Shown piece by piece: positions 41,791 through 51,160 of a stretch of DNA of 64,000 nt (within the stretch, counting starts at the first letter, position 1; each line of letters starts with the position of its first letter). Location of the stretch: assembly GCA_030604135.1 (NCBI GenBank), contig JAUVWL010000002.1, positions 248,001 to 312,000 of the forward strand, written 5' to 3'. The notes below the pieces were generated by a model that saw only the letters and a program-made list of their open reading frames with translations, was not told the origin of the DNA and did not search any database. The DNA is from Burkholderiales bacterium (GTDB taxonomy: Bacteria > Pseudomonadota > Gammaproteobacteria > Burkholderiales > Burkholderiaceae_C). The position numbers and the translations under genes were made by a program.

Positions 41791-43224
41791 TCAGCTGCCC
41801 GCCACCTTCATGCGGTCGATGAGGATGGAACCCGTGGTCTTGGCGCCGTGCGTGTAGGCGTCGGCCCCCACCGCCACGATGCCCTTGAGCATGTCACGCA
41901 GGTTGCCGGCGATGGTGATCTCCTGCACCGGATAGGCAATGCGCCCGTTCTCCACCCAGTAGCCCGAAGCACCACGCGAGTAGTCTCCGGTCACGTAGTT
42001 CACGCCCTGCCCCATCAGTTCGGTCACGAACAGACCGCGCCCCAGCTTCCGGAGCATGGCATCCAGATCGTCTTCCGGACGGGTCAGCCGGCTGGTCAGC
42101 GTGAGGTTGTGCGAGCCGCCCGCATTGCCGGTGGTCCGCATGCCGAGTTTGCGCGCCGAGTAGCTGGACAGGAAGTAGCCCTGCACCTTGCCGGCGCTGA
42201 GCACCTTGCGGCGCACCGTGCGAACCCCTTCATCGTCGAAGGGAGCACTGCCCTTGCCGTTGACCAGAAGGGGGTCTTCCACAATGTCCAGGTGCCGGGC
42301 CATGACCTGCTTGCCCAGGCTGTCGCACAGAAAGCTGGTGCGGCGGTACAGCGCCCCTCCGCTGGTGGCCTGCACATACGCGCCCAGCAGTCCCGCCGCC
42401 AGAGGCGACTCGAACAGGACCGGACACTCGGTGGTGGCGAGCTTGCGTCCGCCCAGCCGGGCCAGTGTGCGTTCGGCCGCGTAGCGCCCGACCACCTCGG
42501 GCGCGGCCAGGTCCTGCGGCGCGCGCTGCGAGCTGTACCAATAGTCGCGCTGCATGGCATCGCCGCGCCCGGCGATCGGTGCCACCGACAGGCTGTGGCG
42601 CGAACTGGCGTATCCGCCGTGAAAGACGCCCGGGCGGCGACGCTCGCCACCGCGCATGTGTTCGCTGAAGAAGTGCGATTGCTGGGCCGACACCCCGGCA
42701 CCCTCGCTGTTCGTGATCTTGCGGCTGGTGGCAAACGCAGCCGCTTCGCAGGCCTGGGCCAGTCGCATGGCCTCGGCCGAACTGATGGCCCAGGGGTGGA
42801 AAAGATCGAGGTCCGGGTAACGGTCGGCCACATCCTCGGGTTCGGGCAAGCCGGCCACCGGATCGTCCGCTGTGAAACGGGCGATGTCATAGGCCGCCTG
42901 GACCGTCTGGCGGATCGCTGCAGGCGAAAAGTCCGAGGTGGACGCATTGCCCCGCTTGCGGCCGAGGTACACCGTCACCCCCAACGATTTGTCGCGGTTG
43001 CGTTCGACGTTCTCCAGCGCCCCCTTGCGCACCGAGACCGACAGGCCGGCCCCCTCGGACACCTCGACCGCCGCGTCCGCGGCGCCCAGCTGGCGGGCGT
43101 GGTCCAGTGCCAGATCGGCCAGCTCTTCAAACCGTGCACGGCTGTACTGAAAGCCCGCCAAAGGCTGGTCAGAAGGCCCTTCGACGGGGGTGGGGCGGTG
43201 GGTGGCTGTGGTGGCGAGATTCAT
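41791..43224 (-). CDS. pmbA: Metalloprotease subunit PmbA/TldE
   Basis: A 477-residue TldE/PmbA homologue, partner of the TldD protease that processes modified peptides such as microcins and degrades CcdA. Landmarks are ERNRDKSLGVTVYLGRKRG, GYFLSSYSARKLGMRTTGNA, MGQGVNYVTGDYSRGASGYW and GNLRDMLKGI. TldE itself lacks the zinc motif. tldD is not nearby. The ATG at 43224 gives the family length. A TATCAT hexamer ends 10 nt upstream with no Shine-Dalgarno. Divergent from darP. Confidence 0.94.
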   Translation of the reverse strand: MNLATTATHRPTPVEGPSDQPLAGFQYSRARFEELADLALDHARQLGAADAAVEVSEGAGLSVSVRKGALENVERNRDKSLGVTVYLGRKRGNASTSDFSPAAIRQTVQAAYDIARFTADDPVAGLPEPEDVADRYPDLDLFHPWAISSAEAMRLAQACEAAAFATSRKITNSEGAGVSAQQSHFFSEHMRGGERRRPGVFHGGYASSRHSLSVAPIAGRGDAMQRDYWYSSQRAPQDLAAPEVVGRYAAERTLARLGGRKLATTECPVLFESPLAAGLLGAYVQATSGGALYRRTSFLCDSLGKQVMARHLDIVEDPLLVNGKGSAPFDDEGVRTVRRKVLSAGKVQGYFLSSYSARKLGMRTTGNAGGSHNLTLTSRLTRPEDDLDAMLRKLGRGLFVTELMGQGVNYVTGDYSRGASGYWVENGRIAYPVQEITIAGNLRDMLKGIVAVGADAYTHGAKTTGSILIDRMKVAGS

Positions 43225-43366
43225 GGTGCCGGTTATGATACCCGCCGGTTCATCTTCACCGCTTTGCGCCTTCGAGCGCCCCTTCACGCCAACGTTGCTC
43301 AGGCCTTCCGGGCCCGCACCGAACCGGCCTGACCCGACGGCCCTGGGGCGCCTGGCGTCCATACCC

Positions 43367-44035
43367 ATGCCCCGCAAGTCCCAACGCGGCTATTACGTCC
43401 GCGGCCACTTCGTCGCCGAAGGCAGCGAACTCGACCTCGAACTCAAGCGCGAGGCCAAAGGCGACACCGATCGCAGCAAAACCGATCTCAAGCGCGAGAG
43501 CGAGCACCTGCAGAAGCTCGGTGAAGCCCTGCTGACCCTGCGCAGCGACCTGATGGCCCGGCTGCGCGAGCGTCACGGGATCTCGGACAAGCTGATCGAC
43601 GCCCTGGCTGAAGCCCGCCGCATCACCAACTTCGAGGGCCGGCGCCGGCAGATGCAGTTCATCGGCAAGCTCATGCGCGCCCTGGAACCCCAGGTCATCG
43701 CCGATGTCGAGGCCGCGCTGGAAGAACAGCGCAAGCCCTCGGCCCGCGAAACACTGGCCCTGCACCAGGCCGAACAATGGCGCGACCGACTGATCCAGGA
43801 CGACAGTGCCCTGACCGACTGGCTGGAGACGCACCCGGACGCCGATGTCCAGCACTTGCGCACGCTGATTCGCCAGGCCCGCAAGGACGCCCAGGCCAGC
43901 GCAGCCCAGGAGCGCCCGGGCGAAGCCCAGCGCCATGGCCGCGCCTACCGCGAGATCTTTCAAATCGTGCGTGTCCGGCTGTCCGCGGAGACATCGGACG
44001 AGAGCGACGACACTGGCGAGGAAACCACCCCATGA
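43367..44035 (+). CDS. darP: Ribosome biogenesis factor DarP (YjgA, DUF615)
   Basis: A 222-residue, highly charged helical protein of the YjgA/DUF615 family, now known as DarP in E. coli, which assists late 50S subunit assembly. Landmarks are the N-terminal PRKSQRGYYVRGHFV, AEARRITNFEGRRRQMQFIGKLMR and RAYREIFQIVR. It usually partners pmbA as a divergent neighbour, exactly as here. The stop overlaps the mogA start (ATGA). Confidence 0.93.
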   Translation: MPRKSQRGYYVRGHFVAEGSELDLELKREAKGDTDRSKTDLKRESEHLQKLGEALLTLRSDLMARLRERHGISDKLIDALAEARRITNFEGRRRQMQFIGKLMRALEPQVIADVEAALEEQRKPSARETLALHQAEQWRDRLIQDDSALTDWLETHPDADVQHLRTLIRQARKDAQASAAQERPGEAQRHGRAYREIFQIVRVRLSAETSDESDDTGEETTP

Positions 44036-44631
44036 GCGACAACACCAGCTTCGATTCTGTGCGCATCGGCATCGTGTCCATCAGCGACCGCGCCAGCAGC
44101 GGTGTCTACGAAGACAAGGGCCTGCCCGCCCTGCAGGACTGGCTGACCCGGGTCCTGAAGAACCCGATCCATTTCGAGCCCCGGCTGATCCCCGACGAGC
44201 AGGCCCTCATCAGCCAGACCCTGATCGAACTGGTGGACGCGGGGTGCTCGCTGGTCCTGACCACCGGCGGCACCGGCCCCGCCCAGAGGGACGTCACCCC
44301 AGAAGCGACGCTGGCCGTGGCCCACAAGGAAATGCCCGGCTTTGGCGAACAGATGCGCCAGATCAGCCTGGCCTTTGTGCCCACGGCCATCCTCTCGCGC
44401 CAGGTGGCCGTCGTGCGGGACCGCAGCCTGATCATCAACCTGCCCGGTCAGCCCAAGGCCATTGCCGAAACGCTGGAAGGCGCTCGCAACCCCGATGGCT
44501 CGGTGCGTGTGGGCGGCATCTTCGCCGCCGTGCCCTACTGCATCGACCTCATCGGTGGTCCCTACCTGGAGACCCACGACGAGATCTGCAAGGCGTTTCG
44601 ACCGAAATCGGCCATCCGCCCCGCACGCTGA
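44032..44631 (+). CDS. mogA: Molybdopterin adenylyltransferase MogA
   Basis: A 199-residue protein that adenylates molybdopterin for Mo insertion. It matches E. coli MogA throughout: RIGIVSISDRASSGVYEDKG, TTGGTGPAQRDVTPEA, FGEQMRQISL and NLPGQPKAIAETLEG. Length (195 in E. coli) and the GVYEDKG variant separate it from MoaB. It overlaps darP by 4 bp and precedes the FKBP gene by 20 bp. Confidence 0.95.
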   Translation: MSDNTSFDSVRIGIVSISDRASSGVYEDKGLPALQDWLTRVLKNPIHFEPRLIPDEQALISQTLIELVDAGCSLVLTTGGTGPAQRDVTPEATLAVAHKEMPGFGEQMRQISLAFVPTAILSRQVAVVRDRSLIINLPGQPKAIAETLEGARNPDGSVRVGGIFAAVPYCIDLIGGPYLETHDEICKAFRPKSAIRPAR

Positions 44632-44651
44632 ACACCTTCCGGGACATCCGA

Positions 44652-45128
44652 ATGAACATCACCAAAGACACCGTCGTCACCCTGACCTTCCGCGCCAGCG
44701 ACATCCAGGGCAAGCTCCTGGAAGACGGCCAGACGCCCAGGTCCTACCTGCATGGCGGCTATGGCAACACGCTGCCCGGTATCGAGAAAGCCCTGGAAGG
44801 CCAGGAGGCCGGATACCAGACGACCGTCACTCTGCCGCCGGCCGACGCCTTCGGCGAGCGCGACGAATCGCTGGTCACCACCATTCCCCGATCCGAGTTT
44901 CCTCCGGGGGTGAAGGTGGGCGGTCAGCTGCAGGGGCGCGATCCGCAGGGCCAGGAGCAGGTGTTCACGGTCACCAAGATCAAGGGGCCGGTGGTACACC
45001 TCGACGGCAACCACCCGCTGGCCGGTCAGACCCTGAGGTTCACCCTGAAGGTGCTGGAAGTGCGCGCTGCCTCAGCCGAGGAAATCGCCCACGGCCATGC
45101 CCACGGAGCGCATGGCCACCACCACTGA
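44652..45128 (+). CDS. SlyD-like FKBP peptidyl-prolyl isomerase with His tail
   Basis: A 158-residue FKBP of the SlyD/FkpB class. The PPIase core YLHGGYGNTLPGIEKALEG is split by an insert-in-flap domain (about residues 70-120) typical of SlyD chaperones. The C-terminus is His-rich (HGHAHGAHGHHH), as in nickel-binding SlyD. It probably works in the cytoplasm in protein folding and metal handling. The stop codon directly abuts the stop of convergent cysE. Confidence 0.93.
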   Translation: MNITKDTVVTLTFRASDIQGKLLEDGQTPRSYLHGGYGNTLPGIEKALEGQEAGYQTTVTLPPADAFGERDESLVTTIPRSEFPPGVKVGGQLQGRDPQGQEQVFTVTKIKGPVVHLDGNHPLAGQTLRFTLKVLEVRAASAEEIAHGHAHGAHGHHH

Positions 45129-45902
45129 TCACTTGCCGACCAGCTGATTGAGCTTGTCGGCCTCGAAGTGCTCTTCCCGGGCCGCGTCTTCGGGCACACA
45201 GTCGCCACGCTGGGCGCAGGCCAGCTTCTCGATCGCCTGCCACAGCAGCGCGATCTGGTGTTCCTGACTGCCCGTCTTGTCGATCAGGCCGCGCATGGCC
45301 TGCGACAGCGGGTCGTCTTCCTGCGTGATGCCGTAGGCCTGGAACTTGGGCTTGGCCTCCTCGGTGACGTCGGCACTTTCCCCCTGCTTGCTCGGAATGA
45401 TGCGCGCTGGTATGCCCACCGCCGTGGCACCGGCCGGCACCGGCTTGATGACCACCGCGTTGCTGCCGATCTTGGCGCCGTCGCCGACTTCGAAGCCCCC
45501 CAGCACCTTGGCGCCCGCGCTGACCACCACATCGCGACCCAGTGTGGGGTGCCGCTTGGTGCCCTTGTAGAGCGAGGTACCGCCCAGTGTCACCCCCTGG
45601 TAGATGGTGCAACCGTCTCCGATCTCGGCCGTCTCACCCACCACCGTGCCCATGGCATGGTCGAAAAAGACCCGCTCGCCGATGCGGGCACCCGGATGGA
45701 TCTCGATGCCGGTGAAAAAGCGGGCCAGATGCGAAATGAAACGCCCCAGCCACTTGAGTCCGTGGTTCCAGCACCAGTGCGCCGGGCGGTGCAGCCAGAT
45801 GGCATGCAGCCCGGGATAACAGGTGATGACCTCCCAGGTGCTGCGCGCGGCCGGGTCGCGCTCAAGGATGCACTGGATGTCGGAACGGAGGCGGGCGAAC
45901 AT
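45129..45902 (-). CDS. cysE: Serine O-acetyltransferase
   Basis: A 257-residue left-handed beta-helix enzyme that acetylates serine for cysteine synthesis. The N-terminus [19 protein letters not shown] and the active-site [16 protein letters not shown] are typical of the short bacterial CysE, followed by hexapeptide repeats to VGIPARII. The C-terminal 85 residues (from [12 protein letters not shown]) are a long acidic helical tail beyond the catalytic core. It ends back-to-back with the FKBP gene. Confidence 0.95.
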   Translation of the reverse strand: MFARLRSDIQCILERDPAARSTWEVITCYPGLHAIWLHRPAHWCWNHGLKWLGRFISHLARFFTGIEIHPGARIGERVFFDHAMGTVVGETAEIGDGCTIYQGVTLGGTSLYKGTKRHPTLGRDVVVSAGAKVLGGFEVGDGAKIGSNAVVIKPVPAGATAVGIPARIIPSKQGESADVTEEAKPKFQAYGITQEDDPLSQAMRGLIDKTGSQEHQIALLWQAIEKLACAQRGDCVPEDAAREEHFEADKLNQLVGK

Positions 45903-45931
45903 GTTCTGCGGTTCTGGATTGGGCTTGCAGT

Positions 45932-46693
45932 CTACCGCCTGGACCTGGCGGCGGTCTCCAGCATGGCCTTGGCCACACCACGGAGAATGTGGATTTCCTC
46001 TTCCTGCAATGCAGCGCGGTTGAACATCTGGTTCAAGCGTGGCATGAGTTTCTTGGGGGCGGCCGGATCGAGAAAGCCGATTGCCACCAGCGCCTGCTCC
46101 AGGTGGGCCAGCATCCCGCTGACCGCAGCCGCGTCGGCCACCGGACGCACAGACTGGGCCGCCGCCCCGCCGAATCCCCCCAGGGCCAGGCGCCAGTCGT
46201 ACGCAATGAGCTGCACCGCCGCCGCCAGATTGAGCGAGCCAAAGCCAGGATTGGTCGGAATGCTCAGGCAAACGTGGCAGCGGTAGACATCCTCGTTGCG
46301 CATGCCGAATCGCTCGGACCCGAACAGGAATGCGACGCCAGCAGGACGGGCTGGGATGCCGCCTTCGGCCGCTGCCGGACCATCAGCCAGCAACTGCTGG
46401 AAGTGCTCGCGCGGCGACCGGGTCGGCGGGCCGAAGTCGCGCGGTGTCATGGCCGTGGCGCACAAATGGCTGATCCCGTCCAGGGCCTCGTCCAGGGTGT
46501 CGACGATACGGGCCCCGGCCAGCACGTCGGTGGCCCCGCTGGCGCGCTGGATGGTTTCCTCGCGCCGCAGCACATTGGCCCATCGGGGCGACACCAGCAC
46601 GAGGTCGTCGAAACCCATGACCTTGAGGGCGCGGGCAGCGCCCCCCACATTGCCGGCGTGGCTGGTTTCGATCAGGATGAACCGGGTTCGCAT
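45932..46693 (-). CDS. trmJ: tRNA (cytidine/uridine-32-2'-O)-methyltransferase
   Basis: A 253-residue SPOUT methyltransferase. [27 protein letters not shown] and [15 protein letters not shown] are the knot motifs, and a C-terminal helical extension ([13 protein letters not shown] onward) is typical of TrmJ. It modifies the ribose at position 32 of tRNA. It is divergent from suhB. An intrinsic terminator structure lies in its own leader, 28 bp upstream of the start codon. Confidence 0.95.
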   Translation of the reverse strand: MRTRFILIETSHAGNVGGAARALKVMGFDDLVLVSPRWANVLRREETIQRASGATDVLAGARIVDTLDEALDGISHLCATAMTPRDFGPPTRSPREHFQQLLADGPAAAEGGIPARPAGVAFLFGSERFGMRNEDVYRCHVCLSIPTNPGFGSLNLAAAVQLIAYDWRLALGGFGGAAAQSVRPVADAAAVSGMLAHLEQALVAIGFLDPAAPKKLMPRLNQMFNRAALQEEEIHILRGVAKAMLETAARSRR

Positions 46694-46720
46694 GGTGTGA
46701 CGGACAAAGCGGACAGTGGC

Positions 46721-46749
46721 AAAAAAGCCCCACACACAGGGTGCGGGGC
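46721..46749 (-). terminator. Terminator-like structure in the trmJ leader
   Basis: On the minus strand, GCCCCGCAC..GTGTGGGGC (a 5-bp plus 3-bp stem with one mismatch) is followed by TTTTTT at 46726-46721. It ends 28 nt before the trmJ start codon, inside the divergent trmJ/suhB gap. It could attenuate trmJ or stop antisense transcription from the suhB side. Confidence 0.55.
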
Positions 46750-46852
46750 CGGTAGAATCCCCGTATTGTCGTCGCCCCGCATCGCCGGGGCGTTTCCGTT
46801 TTGCTCTTCATCCCATGCCCAGTCCACCGGACACGGCCCAGGAACACAATTC

Positions 46853-47782
46853 ATGTCGTCCAGCCTCCACCCCATGCTCAACGTGGCCATCAAGGCCGCC
46901 CGCGCCGCCGGCGCCATCATCAACCGCGCCGCCCTCGACGTCGAGTCGGTGCGGGTGTCGGCCAAGCAGACCAACGATTTTGTCACCGAGGTCGACCACG
47001 CAGCCGAGCAGGCCATCATCGAAACCCTGCTGACCGCCTACCCGGACCACGGCATCTGGGCCGAGGAGTCCGGACGGCGTGACGGCAAGGGCCGCGACAA
47101 AGAGCACATCTGGATCATCGATCCGCTGGACGGCACCACCAACTTCATCCATGGTTTCCCGGTCTACTGCGTCAGCATCGCGCTGATGGTCAAGGGCCGG
47201 CTGGAGCAGGCGGTCATCTACGACCCGACACGCAACGACCTGTTCTGCGCCACCCGAGGTCGCGGCGCCTATCTCAACGACCGGCGCATCCGCGTCGCCA
47301 AACGAACGGCGCTGCGAGAGTGTCTGCTGAGCACCGGCTTCCCCTTCCGCCCCGGCGACGCCTTCCAGACCTACCTGAAGATGCTGGGCGACGTGATGCC
47401 GCGCTGCGCAGGTGTGCGCCGCCCGGGCTCGGCTGCGCTCGATCTGGCCTACGTGGCCGCCGGCTTCTCCGACGGATTCTTTGAAATGGGCCTGTCGCCC
47501 TGGGACGTGGCCGCCGGCGCGCTGCTGGTGACCGAGGCCGGCGGCCTGATCGGCAACTTCACCGGCGAGGCCGACTTTCTGGAGCAGAAAGAGTGCCTCG
47601 CGGCCAACCCGCGCATCTACGGCCAGCTGGTCGGCGTGGTCGGCAAGTACAGCAAGTTCGCCAGCGCCGGTGACAAGGCAGCTGTGCGCCAGTCAAAGGC
47701 CACTGAGCCGGCCAACGATGCGCAGGCACAAGCGGGTCAGCAGGACGATCAGCCGCCAGCTGACCCGCCGGCGCCATTCTGA
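46853..47782 (+). CDS. suhB: Inositol monophosphatase family protein SuhB
   Basis: A 309-residue Mg-dependent phosphatase. Metal-binding motifs are [20 protein letters not shown] and [18 protein letters not shown]. In E. coli SuhB also takes part in rRNA transcription antitermination. The last 40 residues (from about 270) are an extra Ala/Gln/Asp/Pro-rich tail absent from E. coli SuhB. The ATG at 46853 has AGGAA 9 nt upstream; an ATG at 46874 is an alternative. Confidence 0.94.
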   Translation: MSSSLHPMLNVAIKAARAAGAIINRAALDVESVRVSAKQTNDFVTEVDHAAEQAIIETLLTAYPDHGIWAEESGRRDGKGRDKEHIWIIDPLDGTTNFIHGFPVYCVSIALMVKGRLEQAVIYDPTRNDLFCATRGRGAYLNDRRIRVAKRTALRECLLSTGFPFRPGDAFQTYLKMLGDVMPRCAGVRRPGSAALDLAYVAAGFSDGFFEMGLSPWDVAAGALLVTEAGGLIGNFTGEADFLEQKECLAANPRIYGQLVGVVGKYSKFASAGDKAAVRQSKATEPANDAQAQAGQQDDQPPADPPAPF

Positions 47783-47817
47783 CGGGATCCGACAGCGATC
47801 CGGCCGGCGCGACGCAT

Positions 47818-50800
47818 TCAGGCCCTGGGCAAGGTCCACCAGAAGGTGGTGCCTTCACCTGGCGTGGACCGGGCCCAGATCCGGCCACCATGGCGCTCGA
47901 TGATGCGGGCCACGATGGCCAGACCCACCCCGGTTCCCGGTACATCGCTGGCCAGGTGAAGGCGCTGGAACAGACCGAACAGTTTGTCGGCGCGGGACAT
48001 GTCGAACCCGACCCCCTGATCGCGCAGGAAGAACGCGCCTTCTCCCCCGTCAAAACCCAGCTCGACCGACGGCCGCTGCCCGGGTTGGGCGTACTTGATC
48101 GCGTTGTCCAGCAGGTTGGACAGCACCTGGCGCAGCAAGGTCGCGTCGCCCATGGCCCGGGGCATGCTGCCGCAGACCAATTCCGACTGGGCGATACCGG
48201 GCGCCAGCGACTCGGCGGCCCGGCGTGCCACCTGCTCCAGATCCACTGGCACCGTGCTCAGCTCGACCCGAACCACACGCAACAATTCCAGCATGTCGGT
48301 GATCATCTGGCCCATGTTGCCTGAGGCCCGCGAGATGCGCATGAACATGTCGCGGGTATCGGATCCCAGCTCATCACCCTCATGGGCAATCAGGGACGCG
48401 AATCCGTTGACCGCACGCAGAGGCGCCCGCAGGTCGTGGGCGATCGAATAGGAAATGGTCTCCATGTCCCGCATGGAGCGCTCCAGTGCCGCCGTGCGTT
48501 CAAGCACCCGCTGCTCCAGGGTGGCGTTGAGCGCCTTCACCTCTTCCTGTGCCAGTACCCGGTCGGAGATGTCGATGTGGGTCCCGGACATGTACAAGGC
48601 CCGCCCCTGCTCGTCACGTCGGTGCACTCGACCACGGGTGTTGATCCAGACCCAGTGTCCCCGAGCGTGCTGCATACGGATGTCGCACTCGTAGTAATCA
48701 GTATGACCATCAAGGTGACGCTTTAGCACCTGCATGACCCCATCCAGGTCCTGCGGATGCAAGCGACTGCGCCAGGTCTCGAAGTTCAATGGCACGAGCT
48801 GGTCTATGCTGTAGCCGAGCATTTCGGCCCAGCGGTCATTGATGATGAGGTGACCGCTGACGACGTCCAGCTCCCAGATGCCAGGGCGTGTGGCTTCCAG
48901 CACCCAGGCCAGGCGCTGGCGCTCTTCCTTGAGCTGCTCCTGCCCGGCCACGTAGGAAGTGACATCGCTGTAGGTACGCACCACCCCGCCATCCTGCCGG
49001 CTTCGGGTTCGGACTTCCAGCACCCGACCTTCCAGCGTGCGCCGAAGGTATTGATCGGGCTGCTGAGACGGTGTCACCCCCAGGTAGGGACGCAGCGCTG
49101 GATCCACCAGCGCCAGCTCTGGACCAAAGTCGCCCCTTTCGACCTGCAGCCGACTGACCTCTGCGTGGGTCGGGTGGTCAGCCATGAAGTCTTCTGGCAG
49201 GTTGAGCATCTCCAGCATGCGCCGGTTGAACAAGCGGTACCGCCCCTCGGCATCCACCATGGCCAGCCCCTGGTTCATCGCGTCCAGCGCAGCCTGAAGG
49301 TCGCGGCTTTTGGCGGTCAGTTCCTGCGTGGTCTGCTGCAGTTCATGTTGTATACGCCGTCGCTCCAGCCTGGCCCTGAAGGCCAGGCCCAGCTGACCCA
49401 GCGTGGCCAGCAGCGGCTGCAGAAAATCAACATCGGCTTCGGAATAGCCATCTGGGCGATTCGCGAGCCCCACCATGGCCACCATACGCCCGCCCACAAA
49501 GACAGGTATGCCCAGAAATGCCGCCATATGGGGATGTCCACCAGGCAGCCCGCCGGATCTGGGATCCTGCGCCGGGTCGTTGGCCAGAACGGGACGCCCA
49601 GTGGTCATCACATGGCCAAACAAGGTGTCGAGGTTATGGAACTCCAAGCCTTCCTCACGGTGGCGCTCTACGGCTGCTCGAGAAGCCTCATCCCAGGCGA
49701 TGTCACTCATGGCCAGGGTCTTCAGGTAGGGGCGACCGTCCTCGTCCTGAAGAACCTCGCCCAGAAAACCATAAGCACTGGAGGTGAGCTGTAGCATGGC
49801 CAGCAAAAGGCCATCGAACACCTGCGTGCGGTCGCCAGCATCGATGTACGAGGCCTGGGCTTGCCGAATGGCCTCCAGCATACGGTGCTGCCGATCAAGC
49901 ACGCGGTTGGTGTCCTGCATTTGGGTAACATCGGTGGTGAAACCGTGCCACACGACCGATCCATCTCTCTCGCGGTGCGGTACGGCTTCCACGCTGAACC
50001 AGCGCACGCCGGCGCGGGGCAGGACCGCCCGATAGACCTGGCGCCACGGCACCAGATCACGGGCTGACAGGCTCAGTGCCGCTCTCACACCCTCAAGATC
50101 TTCCGGGTGCACTCGCTGAAACAGGGGCCGGGCATCACGGCGAAGATCCTCCGGGTCGAGCTCCAGCATGTCCCTGACCGCATCGTTGACGAAGGGAATT
50201 TCGCTGCGGCCATCGGGGCGCAAGCGCGCCAGATAGAACATGCCCGGCACGCGGGCACCGATGCTCTTCACAAAACTGGCCTGCTCGGCCAGCGCCGCCA
50301 ACGCCTGTTTTTCAGCAGTGATGTCCTGCACCACACCGAAATCGGTGTCGGGGTTGCCCTGAATGGTGGTGCGGCTCATGCGTGAGCGGGCCCAGCGAAT
50401 GCTGCCATCGGGCAGGCGCAGGCGAAACTCCAGCAGACGACCATCCAGTGCCTGACGGGCTTCCAGCCAGGCGGGCATGCCGTCTTCATGCACCACCGAG
50501 CGCGCCTGATTGCGGGTCATCTTGGGGTTGGGCGACATCCCGGTCAGCGCAAACAGACCTGGCGACCAGATCACCCGCTGTTCATCCGGCGCATTGACCC
50601 AGTGTCCCACGCTGGCCAATTTTTCGGTCGCCTCGTGCAACTCCACCTGCTGCTGGAGTCGGCGGTTGGCCTCGACCAGCCCCTGCTCCGCGGCAAACTG
50701 CGCTGTCACATCCTCCAGGCTGACCAGCAGCAGCTCTTCGCCGGCGTGGTCCAGACGTGTGGTGCTTAGCCGGACACGGCGCTGAGTCTGGCCATAGGCA

Positions 50801-51105
50801 TCCAGCACGAACACAGCCTCGCCCGCATCCAGCGAGGCCAGATACCGGCGACGCTGCTCCCCGTCCATCCAGTGCCCCAGGTGCAGGGTGGTCTGACTCA
50901 GGGCCTGGGAACGGTCAACCCCTGTGAAACTCACCCAGGCATCGTTGACGACCAGCAGGCGTCCATCCGAACGGCGACTGAGGCTCAGCGGCAGAGGCGC
51001 CGCAAGAAAGAGCGTACCCAGAGGCGGGTATGAATCATCACCGCAGGCATCAGGTGATGTCGGATGGCCGCTGCCGCTGGCCTCGGTGGTCAGAGGGTCG
51101 GACAT
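47818..51105 (-). CDS. Large orphan PAS/GAF sensor histidine kinase
   Basis: A 1095-residue cytoplasmic sensor kinase with no membrane segment. Order (approximate): PAS 10-125, PAS 130-250, PAS 255-375, GAF 380-550, PAS-7 555-690, PAS/PAC 695-815, a coiled coil, then HisKA with the phospho-His in SYSIAHDLRAPLRAVNGF and a HATPase domain (LLDNAIKYAQPG, DQGVGFDM, GTGVGLAIV). This kinase type is related to bacteriophytochrome kinases. No response regulator is adjacent, so the partner is unknown. Ligands of the PAS/GAF domains are not predictable. Divergent from mutS (55 bp). Confidence 0.92.
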   Translation of the reverse strand: MSDPLTTEASGSGHPTSPDACGDDSYPPLGTLFLAAPLPLSLSRRSDGRLLVVNDAWVSFTGVDRSQALSQTTLHLGHWMDGEQRRRYLASLDAGEAVFVLDAYGQTQRRVRLSTTRLDHAGEELLLVSLEDVTAQFAAEQGLVEANRRLQQQVELHEATEKLASVGHWVNAPDEQRVIWSPGLFALTGMSPNPKMTRNQARSVVHEDGMPAWLEARQALDGRLLEFRLRLPDGSIRWARSRMSRTTIQGNPDTDFGVVQDITAEKQALAALAEQASFVKSIGARVPGMFYLARLRPDGRSEIPFVNDAVRDMLELDPEDLRRDARPLFQRVHPEDLEGVRAALSLSARDLVPWRQVYRAVLPRAGVRWFSVEAVPHRERDGSVVWHGFTTDVTQMQDTNRVLDRQHRMLEAIRQAQASYIDAGDRTQVFDGLLLAMLQLTSSAYGFLGEVLQDEDGRPYLKTLAMSDIAWDEASRAAVERHREEGLEFHNLDTLFGHVMTTGRPVLANDPAQDPRSGGLPGGHPHMAAFLGIPVFVGGRMVAMVGLANRPDGYSEADVDFLQPLLATLGQLGLAFRARLERRRIQHELQQTTQELTAKSRDLQAALDAMNQGLAMVDAEGRYRLFNRRMLEMLNLPEDFMADHPTHAEVSRLQVERGDFGPELALVDPALRPYLGVTPSQQPDQYLRRTLEGRVLEVRTRSRQDGGVVRTYSDVTSYVAGQEQLKEERQRLAWVLEATRPGIWELDVVSGHLIINDRWAEMLGYSIDQLVPLNFETWRSRLHPQDLDGVMQVLKRHLDGHTDYYECDIRMQHARGHWVWINTRGRVHRRDEQGRALYMSGTHIDISDRVLAQEEVKALNATLEQRVLERTAALERSMRDMETISYSIAHDLRAPLRAVNGFASLIAHEGDELGSDTRDMFMRISRASGNMGQMITDMLELLRVVRVELSTVPVDLEQVARRAAESLAPGIAQSELVCGSMPRAMGDATLLRQVLSNLLDNAIKYAQPGQRPSVELGFDGGEGAFFLRDQGVGFDMSRADKLFGLFQRLHLASDVPGTGVGLAIVARIIERHGGRIWARSTPGEGTTFWWTLPRA

Positions 51106-51160
51106 GAAAGGTATCGGGCTGGGGCTGTGACGTGCTCGGGCACGCGAACTGCTAAAGTCA

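Noticed and set aside
47890-48324. Plus-strand open frame opposite the C-terminus of the large kinase
   Set aside because: HATPase motifs are intact on the minus strand; the plus frame has no motif or ribosome-binding site.
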